64,000 nucleotides of DNA from Pyropia yezoensis (taxonomy: Eukaryota; Rhodophyta; Bangiophyceae; Bangiales; Bangiaceae): contig CM020618.1 of NCBI GenBank assembly GCA_009829735.1, positions 27,442,894-27,506,893 on the forward strand. Reading direction: 5' to 3'. Below are positions 1-9,306 of the stretch, one piece after another. Made by a program: the position numbers and the translations under genes. Positions within the stretch are counted from its first letter, which is position 1. Each line of letters begins with the position of its first letter. The notes beneath the pieces were generated by a model. That model searched no databases. It was not told the DNA's origin and was given only the letters and a program-made list of their open reading frames with translations.

Positions 1-198
1 ACTGGCTCGCCAGGCGCTGCGCGTGTGGTCGGCGCCCACCTGCCAACGCCCGGCCGTGACCCCTCTCAATGCCAGCCCCGAGAAGGAAGCAACAGCTGAG
101 TGTGCGAGCTGAGGACAGCACAAAATGAAATCGAAGGCTCCCACGTCTCTGCTTGAGATGACCAGGTCAAATATCATGAGCAGGTCGTTGCAGTACAA

Positions 199-408
199 TT
201 GGGCACGGAAGTTCCTTTGGACTGTCCTCATCCCGGGGTGCCAGGAAGGGTCATGAAGCGACGAGATGACTACGAGGAACGAGCTTATTGGACGCATGTG
301 AATCTCAAGAGATCTTGCGGCACTGTCTATCTAGGCCTTGTTGATAATTGCCCTCGTTGCGCAATGCATTGGACGTGTTTCGGCGACGAAAACTTGGGTG
401 TAATCTAG
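199..408 (+). CDS. Short Cys-containing ORF, possible exon
   Basis: A 69-codon ORF with a coding-like composition (CPHPG, then CPRCAMHWTC near the end) resembling a Cys/His cluster. It sits upstream of the helicase and the 565-1278 ORF on the same strand and could be an exon of a spliced gene that begins left of the window. No family recognised. The start is not defined and splice sites were not resolved. Confidence 0.25.
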   Translation: MGTEVPLDCPHPGVPGRVMKRRDDYEERAYWTHVNLKRSCGTVYLGLVDNCPRCAMHWTCFGDENLGVI

Positions 409-564
409 ACGCCGCCGTGGGCAACGGAGCAAAGTTGCCGCCAGTGGTCCTGCACCTGTGTGCCCCATTGTTTCTGCGCTTGACTGAGCCCACCCCGCTT
501 CATCTCCGCTACCTCTTCCCCGTCGGCTGCTCACACCTGCACACATCCATCTCTCTGCACTCTC

Positions 565-1278
565 ATGCTGCCTACCAGCGCTATGTCTGGCCACTTTCTC
601 TTCGGCGGGGACTGCGTCAGCGTCTTCGAGACGGACTGTGCTGCCCGCAGATGCGTGCCTGACAACGCCCGTGCGCTTTGTCTCCCTTCAACCGACTTCA
701 CCATGGCGCACTGTCGTACAGTGGAGCAGGCCAAGGCGGCAGTGGCTGCCATTGTGTCGGAGGCGACCGACTCAAGCCGGCGGACTTGGACGCGTTGGGT
801 AGGGTTCGAGAGTGTCTGGACTTCCCGTGTGCGTGTACACGCCGTCGCGATCTTCTCTGGCTTCTCTGCGGCCGTGCTTCCTCTCTGCTACTTGAGTGGT
901 GTTCTGCCCGCGGAGTGGAGCGATTTGCTGCAGAGCCGCAGCATCGTCAAAGCTTGCGGCTCGGACATCCCTTTGGCCAACTCGGTGGCGGCAGTGGGCG
1001 CCCATCTTAAACATACACGCGACATTGCCGACCTGGCGTTGGAGACCGCCATCGCCTCCCCGCTGTCCAACCTGTCCGACTTCTTGTTCAATGTGCAAAT
1101 GACGATTGTGCCGGAGGAGCTGGCATTGTGCCAGATGTGTTGGCGGGGACCTTTGAGCGACACACAGGCAGGCGTCTTGGCCATGCATGCGTACGGCGCA
1201 TTCTGTGTCTCGGAGGAGCTATCTGCCCCTTGTTATCCCATGGAGCCTGGCTCTGTTTCTCGGTTTAGTTTCTTTTAG
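565..1278 (+). CDS. Hypothetical ORF upstream of the helicase
   Basis: An open frame of 237 codons ending in TAG at 1276-1278. The composition looks coding: few low-complexity runs, alternating hydrophobic helices in the middle (about residues 95-115), and Cys residues in the last third (a CQMCW pair). In-frame ATGs near 585 and 702 are alternative starts. No known domain recognised. It lies about 860 bp upstream of the helicase start, on the same strand, and may be an upstream exon of it or a separate gene of the same mobile element. Confidence 0.4.
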   Translation: MLPTSAMSGHFLFGGDCVSVFETDCAARRCVPDNARALCLPSTDFTMAHCRTVEQAKAAVAAIVSEATDSSRRTWTRWVGFESVWTSRVRVHAVAIFSGFSAAVLPLCYLSGVLPAEWSDLLQSRSIVKACGSDIPLANSVAAVGAHLKHTRDIADLALETAIASPLSNLSDFLFNVQMTIVPEELALCQMCWRGPLSDTQAGVLAMHAYGAFCVSEELSAPCYPMEPGSVSRFSFF

Positions 1279-2137
1279 ATTGTTCATGGATGGGACTGTC
1301 GCTCTCGTGTCTGATAATCTGTTGTGTCGGAGCGAGAGCCTTTATGGCATGCGCATGTTTGGAGTTACGGATTGGCCCCCGTTGGATGGTCGCTCGCACA
1401 TCAGTCGAGTGGCCGCCCAGCCATACGGACTGGACGACAGACAGGTTCGGGACGGTAGTACGCCGAGTCTCATCCGTAGAGACCCCATGCGGGCAGGAAG
1501 CATGAGCGGTCCTGCAGGAGCTCTGCTTCGGCGCAGCGACATAGCCGCTGGGCGTGTGTTTGTGCGCCATGCTGGTCTTTAATGCTCGCGCATGGTTACC
1601 CGGTTGCGTCAACACGACGCTGAAATTCGGACGATTAATTTTTACTTTTTTATATTCACCTCAAAACATGTGTGGAAAACTCGCGCGCTGGTGGCCCGAT
1701 CTGGGTCCTTTACCCACCCCCAACAGCCGGTTCGTGAGCTCTTTTTCCAAAGGGCGAACCGTATCTTCGCCGACACCATCTCTGTCCTTCGCGCTCTTGT
1801 TGCCCCCGGTACCCCTGTCTTACGCTGCATCCTACTCGCTGCGAACGACATACTGCATCCTACTCGCTGCGAACGACATCCTGCTGTTGGAGAGCATCCC
1901 GCGCAGCATTAGGTCGTCTTCACTGCACTCCACGCGGCTCGATTGCGCCAGGCGTCGGGCGCTCGCCCGGTCTCCCTTGCCATCGGGCCCTGTCTCCTCC
2001 GGGACGGGACGGGAGCCGCCCCACCAACTGCAAGTGCTGCCCGGCTGTACATCGACTTTTCGGGTCCCACTTGGCGTCTACTGTGCTGGCGCGCTTCGTC
2101 CTCCAATTTCCTCATGCTTCCGGTGCTGCGGTCCGGC
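1279..2137. other. Gap between the upstream ORF and the helicase
   Basis: No convincing coding frame. It contains an AT-richer patch near 1630-1680 and a perfect 28-bp direct duplication at 1825-1880. It may hold an unrecognised intron or the 5' region of the helicase gene. Confidence 0.4.
1825..1880. repeat. 28-bp tandem duplication
   Basis: Two adjacent copies (1825-1852 and 1853-1880) of a 28-bp unit beginning CTGCATCCTACTCGCTGCG. The copies are almost identical. Confidence 0.8.
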
Positions 2138-3608
2138 ATGAGCTTTGACCTGGACGAGTCGCAGCACGCGGCACGGGAGGCCTATCTGACATCCAAGAAC
2201 GTGGGGTTGTTCGGTCGCGCCGGGTGCGGCAAGTCCGCCGTGCTGCGCCGGTGTATCGCGCATGCCCAGCGAGTGCACGGCAGCGGGAGGGTAGGTATTC
2301 TGGCCTGGTCCAACGAGGCCGCCAACCTCATTAATGGCGTGACTCTGCACAAGTTCTTGGGGGTGGGCATTGCTGAGCTGCCGAAGGACCGCGTTCTTGC
2401 GGCCGTGCGGGCGCGGCACGTCGTCAAGGAGAAAATCATGAACATCAAGGTCATCATCTTTGACGAGCTTCCGATGGTCTCTGCGCGCTGGTTTGACGTG
2501 GCTGAGGACGTTGTTCGACAACTCGCCCTGCCCCACAAGCAGGCACGTCCATGGGGCGGCTGTCAAGTTATTGGTGCGTATCCAGGGGTTACTGTCCATG
2601 TACTTCTCTTCTTTGATGAGTAGCCTGGTAGGTTGTGCCGTTGGAGCGCTTTCTTCGCTCATTTTCAGCCATCTGACAGCACATCTGTGCATCTTCTACT
2701 GTGTCTCCTGCTCCCGCACCGATACTGCACTTCTTTTTCCTTACATTGTAGTTGCTGGTGATCCTTTGCAGCTCGGTCCTGTCCACCGCAACCGGGCCAG
2801 CTCGGACTCCCTCGTCTACCAGTGCCGCACTTTCCGCGATTCCTTCGTCTCGCGGTGGGGGATGGTAGCACTTCTCAGTGGCTTCCACCGGCAGTCGCCC
2901 ACCTCGTGGTTCTCTGCCTGTCTGGACCGTATTCGTTTGGGCTCTGTCACAGACACGGACCTGGTTGTCCTGAACGCCACTTCCGACGGCGTGTCGGATA
3001 CCGCGTGGAACTCCCGCACGCAGTTGCGCGCTTTGAACCGTCAGGTAGCTCCGTTTAACGAGCTGAAGATGCGTCAACTGTTTGGCGTGGAGCACGTCTA
3101 CGAGAGCTACGACGTGGTCAGCGAGGGCATCGTCCATCCGAGCCGGCGCGCGTACGCGTTGAGTCGCGCCGCGAGCTTAGCGCCGCCAAGCGTGACGCTC
3201 AAGCCAGGGGCGACCGTCCTCACTACCAGAGAGGTGAGCGGCACCCCGACGGCCACTCAAGGCGTGGTTCTCCAGTGCCTGGAAGCAAGTGTGGTCTGCA
3301 GGTTTGGGGAGAAGACCGTGCAGGTAGAGTTCCTTGGGTTTGACTTCGTTGACAATTGCAACCAGCGACTGGTCACTCGATTTTGCATCCCTCTTACTCT
3401 GGCATGGGCGATGACCATCCATCGGGCGCAGGGTGCGTCCCTGGAGACGCTGGCGGTGGACTTTTCTGATATGCATTGGCGAGAGCAAGGTCTTGCTTAC
3501 TCGGGGATGTCTCGGTGCATGGCATTCGAGAGCCTGTTTGTGCGGGGTTTGCGGCGGGAGCATATTGTTGTGTCTGCTGACGCGTTGGCTTTTTACGAGA
3601 GCATGTAG
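2138..3608 (+). CDS. PIF1-like DNA helicase, two exons
   Basis: Superfamily 1B helicase of the PIF1/RecD type, an ATP-dependent 5'-3' DNA helicase fold. Exon 1 is 2138-2573 and exon 2 is 2752-3608. Exon 1 holds motif I/Walker A (GRAGCGKSAVLR, about residue 25) and motif II (IIFDELPMVS). Across the splice junction the frame reads into motif III (AGDPLQLGPV), which supports the intron. Near the C-terminus is MTIHRAQGASL, the UvrD_C_2/motif V-VI region, followed by YSGMSRC. The protein is about 430 aa, at the short end for PIF1 proteins, and has no recognisable extra domain. ATG at 2138 was chosen because it lies just before the Q-motif-like DESQ; exons further upstream are possible. Such helicases are common as mobile-element cargo in algae and oomycetes, so this need not be the cellular PIF1. 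Confidence 0.8.
2574..2751 (+). other. Spliceosomal intron in the helicase
   Basis: GTGCGT donor after 2573 and TTACATTGTAG acceptor ending at 2751, 178 bp. Removing it joins a Val codon and gives the expected PIF1 motif III order. Confidence 0.8.
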
Positions 3609-4095
3609 GCCGACCTCTGGTCACAAGCATTGGTTCTTGTACTACCACGATGGCATTTATCTCTTTTCAACTCGCTCCTCGCCAGCGGCATCGTATCGAC
3701 CCTCTCCGTCCACGTCTTAGTTGGATATGTACCTAGAGTCCCACAAAACAGTATTGCGACGAGGCTCCCCTCTATCCGCACCTGCCAGATCTCCCATGGT
3801 ACGCGGCAGAATGAGGTCGTCACTAAAGTGCCGCTTGCGATACTTGGAGTACGCCAGACTCTCATAGAAGGCATTGGTGAAGGGGTAGAACTCGGTTGCT
3901 CGACCCACCTCACAGACAACGCCAAACACCTCAACAGCTGGCATGTGCAGGAGAAATGCCGAGAGCTGCGCGGCAGCCGCTGTGTCTGAGAGCCCTTCAG
4001 GCACCGTGGGGTCGGCGGCACGCCACACACAGGCAGTTGCGAGAAGCAGAGCCCCATCTTCGGACGGCGGTCGATCGAACAGTCGAGCGCGAGGT

Positions 4096-4215
4096 CTACA
4101 CGGTGCAATAAAAGAGGCAAAGAAAAAAGCAGGTCAGCGACTACTGCCACGCAGTATCACAAGCAGCAAACAAGTCGGAGACCCCCTCGCCGCGCGCCCA
4201 GACATGTTAACGTAC
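4096..4215 (-). other. Intron in the unknown split gene
   Basis: GTACGT donor and a pyrimidine-rich acceptor ending GTGTAG on the minus strand. Removal keeps the reading frame. Confidence 0.65.
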
Positions 4216-5500
4216 CCAATATCCGCAACAGGCCATGCCAGCCTGTACGACTTGTCAATGGCGCTCAACAGCACAGGGGATGACGCAGGGTTGCCCTTTT
4301 CCAGGCACAGGTGCTCGTCCTGGCCGTACGGGTAAGCCGTAGTGCCGCTGCCGTTTACAATCTCCTGCAAGAAGACAGTCACCACTGCAGGCGGAGCAGG
4401 TCTGGAGTGGAAGTGCTCGAACTCAGGATGAACCCGTACCATAGATACCACGCCACCCTTGACCAAAATGAACCTCACGCCGAGCAGGTTGACCACGCTT
4501 GATGGGGTGCCATCTGGCCGCGCGTTAGCGGACGCTTCCTTGTCGCCAGCTGCAGCGACTGAGTTCCGGCCTTTGGCGCCCTTTCGAGCTGCCGCAGCCC
4601 CATCTGTCGTACTGGTGTCCAGGCGGGGCCGCTTAACGCCGCTTACAGCCAGTTCAGGCCTCCCACGTGCTCGATTCTTGGTCGTGAGGAGCTTCTCCGG
4701 CGGCATTGCCCCACCAGCAAACAGACCAATGAGCCAGAGGGTGAATGGGTCCTTCAGGTGCTTCATCAGCAACACAACAGCAAGTGCGGACGTGGTGTTC
4801 ATCTCCCTTGAGTTCCGAAACATGGGCGTGGAGGAAGAGACGCGCTTACCGCTCGCCATGTTGAACGACACCGTCTTGCCTCGCACGACGTCGGGGGTCA
4901 GGTCCTTGTACGGGTGGTCCACCTTGTCTCTCAGCACGGGATCTGTGCACTCCTTCTTGACCATCGTGTCCGTAACGAACTTGAACAGAGCCATGAACTC
5001 AATCAAGCGCGACCGCAACGAGCTGTCGCGGCCGCTGACCATCAGCTCCTGGAGGGTCTAGGCCACCAGATGCTGTGGGATGTCCACGTTCAAAGCAGGA
5101 GGGGCCGCAGGAGCCACCCTGGAACTGGCGCGACGACTTGGCAGCTGGATTCGCGCGGGCAGCGCAGTCAAACCAGGAAGCGAGAAGCTGTCCTGCAGCT
5201 CGTAGGCGACGTCCTCGCCCGCCACGCCGTCCATGCCACGACCGCCGCTCCAACTATGCGTGCGTTGACCACTATGCTCCAAAGGGCTGCCGCTGCTTGT
5301 CGCGGAACCCGGCAGGCCTTCAGACGTGCCGCCGGAAGCATCGTCCTCGGCAGCGCCTCTTCTGCCAGTAGCATCACGTGACGGAGGCGCAATCAAAAGC
5401 GCTTCCTGGACGCCCCCTGGTGGCCACCGTGGAGGCCGTTCAGGGGAGTCGCGGACAGGAGACATGGTGGAAGGTTGGGGATCATCGAGGTTGTTGTCAT

Positions 5501-5505
5501 CCTCA
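5501..5505. repeat. Target-site duplication, left copy (element 1)
   Basis: CCTCA directly before the left LTR. The same five bases follow the right LTR at 16252-16256. Confidence 0.95.
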
Positions 5506-5867
5506 TGTAGCACAATAGGGATCCGTCGCACATCCACTCTCAGGGAACACTCACCAAGGGGGATCGGCACCAACGTCACCGGGAGGCCAAGGTTGCTGTC
5601 CTTGGAGCGCAAGCCACGGGACCAAGATGGGAGCCCAAATGGGAGGGGTTTGTTGTTCTACCTTGGCCGGCGGTGGATTCGCCACCGGCCCCCTCGTTAT
5701 AAACCCTCGGAGACACTACTAACTACCCTCCACCCCAAGATGCAAGTCCCTCTGGTCATACGTAACTTATAGATACCGTGACCAGTACGGACTCTCAATT
5801 GAAAGTTAAGGATTAGAAGTAGCCCCCTTAATATTAGGGTCACAGTACGGACAACCATATTGCTACA
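5506..5867 (-). repeat. Element 1, 3' LTR (left)
   Basis: 362 bp, starts TGTAGCACAATAGG and ends CATATTGCTACA. Nearly identical to 15890-16251. Confidence 0.95.
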
Positions 5868-5881
5868 TATCCCCCCCTTAG
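5868..5881 (-). promoter_or_regulatory. Polypurine tract, element 1
   Basis: On the minus strand TAAGGGGGGGATA directly precedes the 3' LTR, the usual plus-strand primer for reverse transcription. Confidence 0.75.
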
Positions 5882-6339
5882 ATTCGGCCCGTCCTCGGGT
5901 CGAGTTGCATTCGGGTTACCGAATGTAAGTGGGTCGCGTGACCGTTTACCCGTCGGGTGGGGCTTTGCGCCCCGTCGCGACAGACACCGCTTTTCGAGGT
6001 TGTCTGAGGGGGGTGCCCCCCTTTGTGTGGTACACACACGATCCGTTTTCCGGACCGTTAGATTCCCGATGCGGGTTTCTGTTCACGACCCCCCTTTCCG
6101 AGGGGTGGTGCAAGCGGATCCGCCACCAGGTGCCTGGTGGTAGGGGGGCCCCTCTCGTGTGGACGATTGAGTGGGGGGCGGGGGCTGCCCGCGTTACGTG
6201 GGGGCGGTTGGGGGTGACCCCCCCTCGATTACCCCGTGTGGGGGGGGCGTGGCCCCGCCCCAGGTGCCTGGCGGGAGCGCCCTCGTAGGTCGGCTGGCGC
6301 GGGTCGTCCCGCGCTTCCCTATCGCTGGTGCCCAGCTGT

Positions 6340-6350
6340 TTGGTTATAAG
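6340..6350 (+). promoter_or_regulatory. Possible TATA box for the antisense ORF
   Basis: GGTTATAAGCG lies about 110 bp before the ATG at 6458, in otherwise very GC-rich sequence. It could drive the opposite-strand ORF from inside the element. Inferred from position only. Confidence 0.35.
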
Positions 6351-6457
6351 CGCGGGTGCCCGCGCTTCCCTGGCTCGTCCGTGCGAGCGTTCTCTGTACC
6401 GGGTCGAGCCGGCCTCGGCTTTTCTGCAAGGGGCGCCCCGGCCACCCCGGTTGCACC

Positions 6458-8827
6458 ATGTCGGACCCCCAGGTACCCGGGGGCGAGGACGACCTCCTGC
6501 CTGAAGAGGGGGAAGAGGTGATGGTGGACGACGTTCCCGTCTCCGCCACCGCCGCCGAGTGCTTCCTAGCGAGCTCGTCGGAGGACGAGGACGACCGGGT
6601 GACCGTTCGTGTGGCCCCGGACGGTGCTCCGGGCGGTTTGTCGTCCGTGTGCAGCGGCACAACGGCTCCGTCGGGTGGCGGGCAACCGCGGGTAGCTGCT
6701 GCGTCTACCCCTACTCCTCCGGCGGCCCGGATGGCTTCTGTCGCCGGTGCCGGCGCGGCTCAACCTCAAGACGGCGTCGCCGGCGTGTCGGGCGGTTATG
6801 GTGGCAGCCCGACTGGGACGGCGGGTCAAGACGGCGCGGGTGCCCGCCCGGGTGGTTTATCCGCGGCTGCGGGTGGCGGGTCTACCCCTGCTGCCCCCGA
6901 GGTGCCCCCGTCGGGCTCGGGTGGCGGCGTTGCTCTGCCCGCGGTGCCGCGGGCGTCTGGCGGTCAAGGTGGGTCTACACCGATGGCAGTGGACTCCGGT
7001 AGTTACTCCGGGCGGGCGCCCGCCCTTCTTCTTCCTCCTCGGCCGCGTGCGACTCCAGCGCCGGCCCCTCTTCCGGTGGGGCATCCCCCGGCGGCCCCTA
7101 TTCTTCCTGGTCCTGCCCGGGTTGCCCCGTTGGGTGGCGGCGTCGCCGTGGCGGCGGGTCAACCCGCCATGTCGATGTTCGACTTGGTGGCTCGGGTTCG
7201 AGGCCTGACTGTACAAGAGTCAATGGAGTCCGATGGGCGGATGCGGGTGGACTTCCACCTGCCACATCCCCGTGGAGAGCCCTCCCGGCGCGTCAAGGTG
7301 GACCCGAATTGGGAACGGGAGTTGATGCGGCTGGTCAACCAGCCGAACGCGGTGCGAGTGGAACACCATTGGATCCTGAGTCAGCCGGACGACCGGCATG
7401 CGCAGCTCTGGCGTACTCGGGTGGGACGGGGTGAGGTCTACCTCGACCCCGCCTTCGGGGTATGCGACCTGATTGCTCCCGCGTTGCCGCGGGAGATTGA
7501 CTACCCGGCTAGTGCTCGGGGGATTGCGGCGGCGGCGGAGCCGGTTGCGTTTGGGGAGACGGTGGGCAGTACCGGTCGGTATCCCGACTTTGATTACTAC
7601 CCGGGGGTATCCCCGTATCTGTCGTTGACGGCTCCCTACCCGCCTATGGCGGGGTTGAAGTCGGCGTCGAGCTGGCGACGTAACCATGGTGTCATGACGG
7701 ATGCGTTTCGCACGGATATAACGTGTGCGTTGCAGACCGGCAACGGTTGTGCGCCGGTATACACTCCCGTGCGCCCGCCGCTATGGCAGGAGGGGTGGGA
7801 ACCCGCCCCTGCTTTCCGGTTTGACACCGGCTCCTGTCTCCGATACTTCGGGAGTGTGTTGGCCTCCCGGCCGGTCCACCCGTTGCAAGGTACCTTTACC
7901 CTTGAGGTTACCCTCGGGCAGGCGTCCTCCTTCTTGCTGTCCGTCCGCCGGCAGGGGCGCCTGTTTCATCTTCCGACGGGTGTCCGTCGGCACATCGCGC
8001 AGTTGGGCGTGGACCTGATAGCTGCCAAGACCGGGTTGGCCCGGGAGTTCGAGGCCCTGCTGGCTGTTCACGATGCCGTGAACTGGGTTGGGGTGCTGGC
8101 CCTTCCCCCGTACCGGGACCCGCAGGCTGGGGCTACCCCCTTGCCTCGTCACTCGTTGCGTATCCGGCGTACTCAGCCGGGTGAGCCTAGTTGCCATGGG
8201 TGGGCGTCCACCGAGGCCGTTCCTGACCTGGGTATTCCCATGGTTATCCATGACCCTCTTCAGGTCCTTGCCCCGTGGTTCGGTAACCCGATACCGGCGG
8301 CGGTTGGCCGTCGTCCCCGAGAGTGGGGCTCTGCGGGTGGGGAGCGTGAGGTGTCCCGTCGTCGGGCGGAGCCCCGCCGGGGTTACGGTGGAGCCCCTTC
8401 GGTAGGGTCCTACCGAGCCTCGTATCAGGTGCCACCGGCTCCGGTGGTAGCCGTGTCGGCTCCTCTGGCTCCTATGGCTGCGCCAGTGTCCGCTCCCGCC
8501 CCTGTCATACAAGACGGGGGTCCCCGTCTCTGGTATGAGGGCGTTGACGCCCTTGTTGCCCGCGCAATGCGGGAGGGTCTCTCTGTTAGCTGGGGTGATA
8601 TCCCCCCAGGTGCTGCGCTAGTTGGGTCAGCGCGTTGCTTCGGTGGCGTGCTGGACCGCCTCCCGAAAGCTCTGGAGGACGTGGAGGCTGGCCGCAGCAC
8701 CCTCGTCCAGCTATGCACCGAGGTAACTCGGGTGATCGACCGACGTGACATTGCCGACCGGTGGAGCACGGAGGTATACGCGCTTACGCGTGAGTGGCCT
8801 CCCTCGAGCAGTGGGTCTACCCACTGA
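6458..8827 (+). CDS. Element 1 antisense ORF protein (conserved accessory gene)
   Basis: 789 codons on the strand opposite to gag-pol, between pol and the 3' LTR. ATG at 6458 (CACCATGT) opens onto an acidic N-terminus (EDDLLPEEGEEV, SSSEDEDD), then a long Gly/Ala/Pro-rich linker to about residue 235, then a folded-looking region (about 240-620) containing VRRQGRLFHLP near residue 495, a disordered linker, and a C-terminal domain beginning at RLWYEGVDA with LVQLCTEVTRV. No known family recognised. The middle and C-terminal regions match by eye the antisense ORFs of elements 2 (17234-19177) and 4 (46276-48392). There is no signal peptide or clear membrane segment, so it does not look like an envelope protein. 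The role is unknown; a Gag-like or regulatory protein is possible. Confidence 0.75.
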   Translation: MSDPQVPGGEDDLLPEEGEEVMVDDVPVSATAAECFLASSSEDEDDRVTVRVAPDGAPGGLSSVCSGTTAPSGGGQPRVAAASTPTPPAARMASVAGAGAAQPQDGVAGVSGGYGGSPTGTAGQDGAGARPGGLSAAAGGGSTPAAPEVPPSGSGGGVALPAVPRASGGQGGSTPMAVDSGSYSGRAPALLLPPRPRATPAPAPLPVGHPPAAPILPGPARVAPLGGGVAVAAGQPAMSMFDLVARVRGLTVQESMESDGRMRVDFHLPHPRGEPSRRVKVDPNWERELMRLVNQPNAVRVEHHWILSQPDDRHAQLWRTRVGRGEVYLDPAFGVCDLIAPALPREIDYPASARGIAAAAEPVAFGETVGSTGRYPDFDYYPGVSPYLSLTAPYPPMAGLKSASSWRRNHGVMTDAFRTDITCALQTGNGCAPVYTPVRPPLWQEGWEPAPAFRFDTGSCLRYFGSVLASRPVHPLQGTFTLEVTLGQASSFLLSVRRQGRLFHLPTGVRRHIAQLGVDLIAAKTGLAREFEALLAVHDAVNWVGVLALPPYRDPQAGATPLPRHSLRIRRTQPGEPSCHGWASTEAVPDLGIPMVIHDPLQVLAPWFGNPIPAAVGRRPREWGSAGGEREVSRRRAEPRRGYGGAPSVGSYRASYQVPPAPVVAVSAPLAPMAAPVSAPAPVIQDGGPRLWYEGVDALVARAMREGLSVSWGDIPPGAALVGSARCFGGVLDRLPKALEDVEAGRSTLVQLCTEVTRVIDRRDIADRWSTEVYALTREWPPSSSGSTH

Positions 8828-9080
8828 GGAGTGTTATTGTTTGTACGGGAGAGGGACCCGGTGGCCCTTATGGTGGCCGGGTAGTAGTGAGTGTAAACTC
8901 ATCCCCCGCTGGGGGCATTGCTTGCCTCTGTTTGCTGCCCTGGGGAGTACCCCTTCTGGCTCAGTGGTGCCTTGCCTCCCGCCCAACTTCTTCCGGTTGG
9001 TTCATGCTTGGGGAGGTCATCCTCCCTCACTTTGTGTCTTGGCTAGGGGAAATCATCCTCCCGTGTAAGCCCCCTAGTTA

Positions 9081-9099
9081 CTTCGATATTATCGAAGTT
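9081..9099. terminator. Perfect palindrome between converging ORFs
   Basis: ACTTCGATATTATCGAAGT forms an 8-bp stem with a 3-nt loop on either strand. Confidence 0.4.
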
Positions 9100-9139
9100 A
9101 GCCTTTACCTTTAAGTTAACTTATTAAGGTTCAGGTTTT

Positions 9140-9231
9140 ACTTAGTTACCTAAGCTTGACTCAACTTAGTTGCCTAAGCTTGGTTCGACTTAGAAACCTA
9201 AGTCTGATTTGACTTAGAAACCTAAGTCTGC
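9140..9231. repeat. Four 24-bp tandem units, each a hairpin
   Basis: Units start at 9140, 9164, 9188 and 9212. Each holds CTTAG, a short loop, and CCTAAG, so each can fold into a hairpin. Units 3 and 4 are nearly identical (ACTTAGAAACCTAAGTCTG). They lie between two convergent reading frames, which suggests a termination/processing or binding-site array. Confidence 0.75.
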
Positions 9232-9306
9232 CATAACCATGTCACACCCTACTTAGTAGGTATAAGCCTCACCCCCCAACAGCCGAAGTCGGTGTCGGTT
9301 GGGTTG

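Larger units (their letters stand above)
3717..5505 (-). pseudogene. Unknown gene, 3' part (split by retroelement 1)
   Basis: The minus-strand coding frame enters at 5505, next to the CCTCA target site. It runs to 4216, has a 120-bp intron (4096-4215, GTACGT donor, TGTAG acceptor), and ends in an exon 4095-3717. The intron phase is consistent (ATT GG / A CCT). An in-frame TAG at 5058-5060 interrupts an otherwise continuous frame (before it NVDIPQHLVA, after it TLQELMVSGR), as a CAG-to-TAG change would do. The protein is unrecognised: an acidic, Pro-rich N-terminal part, a helical segment around LKDPFTLWLIGLF, a basic linker, and a C-terminal exon with LSAFLLHMPAVEVFGVV. It is convergent with the helicase and ends 108 bp from it. 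Further pieces lie at 16252-16426 and 25397-25659. Confidence 0.7.
8828..9306. other. Spacer between converging ORFs, palindrome-rich
   Basis: No gene. It separates the 3' ends of the antisense ORF and pol, is AT-richer than its surroundings, and holds the palindrome at 9081-9099 and the hairpin repeats at 9140-9231. A two-way transcription end region is plausible. Confidence 0.5.

Noticed and set aside
6458..8827. Antisense ORF as an envelope gene
   Set aside because: No signal peptide, no clear membrane anchor, and it is on the wrong strand for an env.
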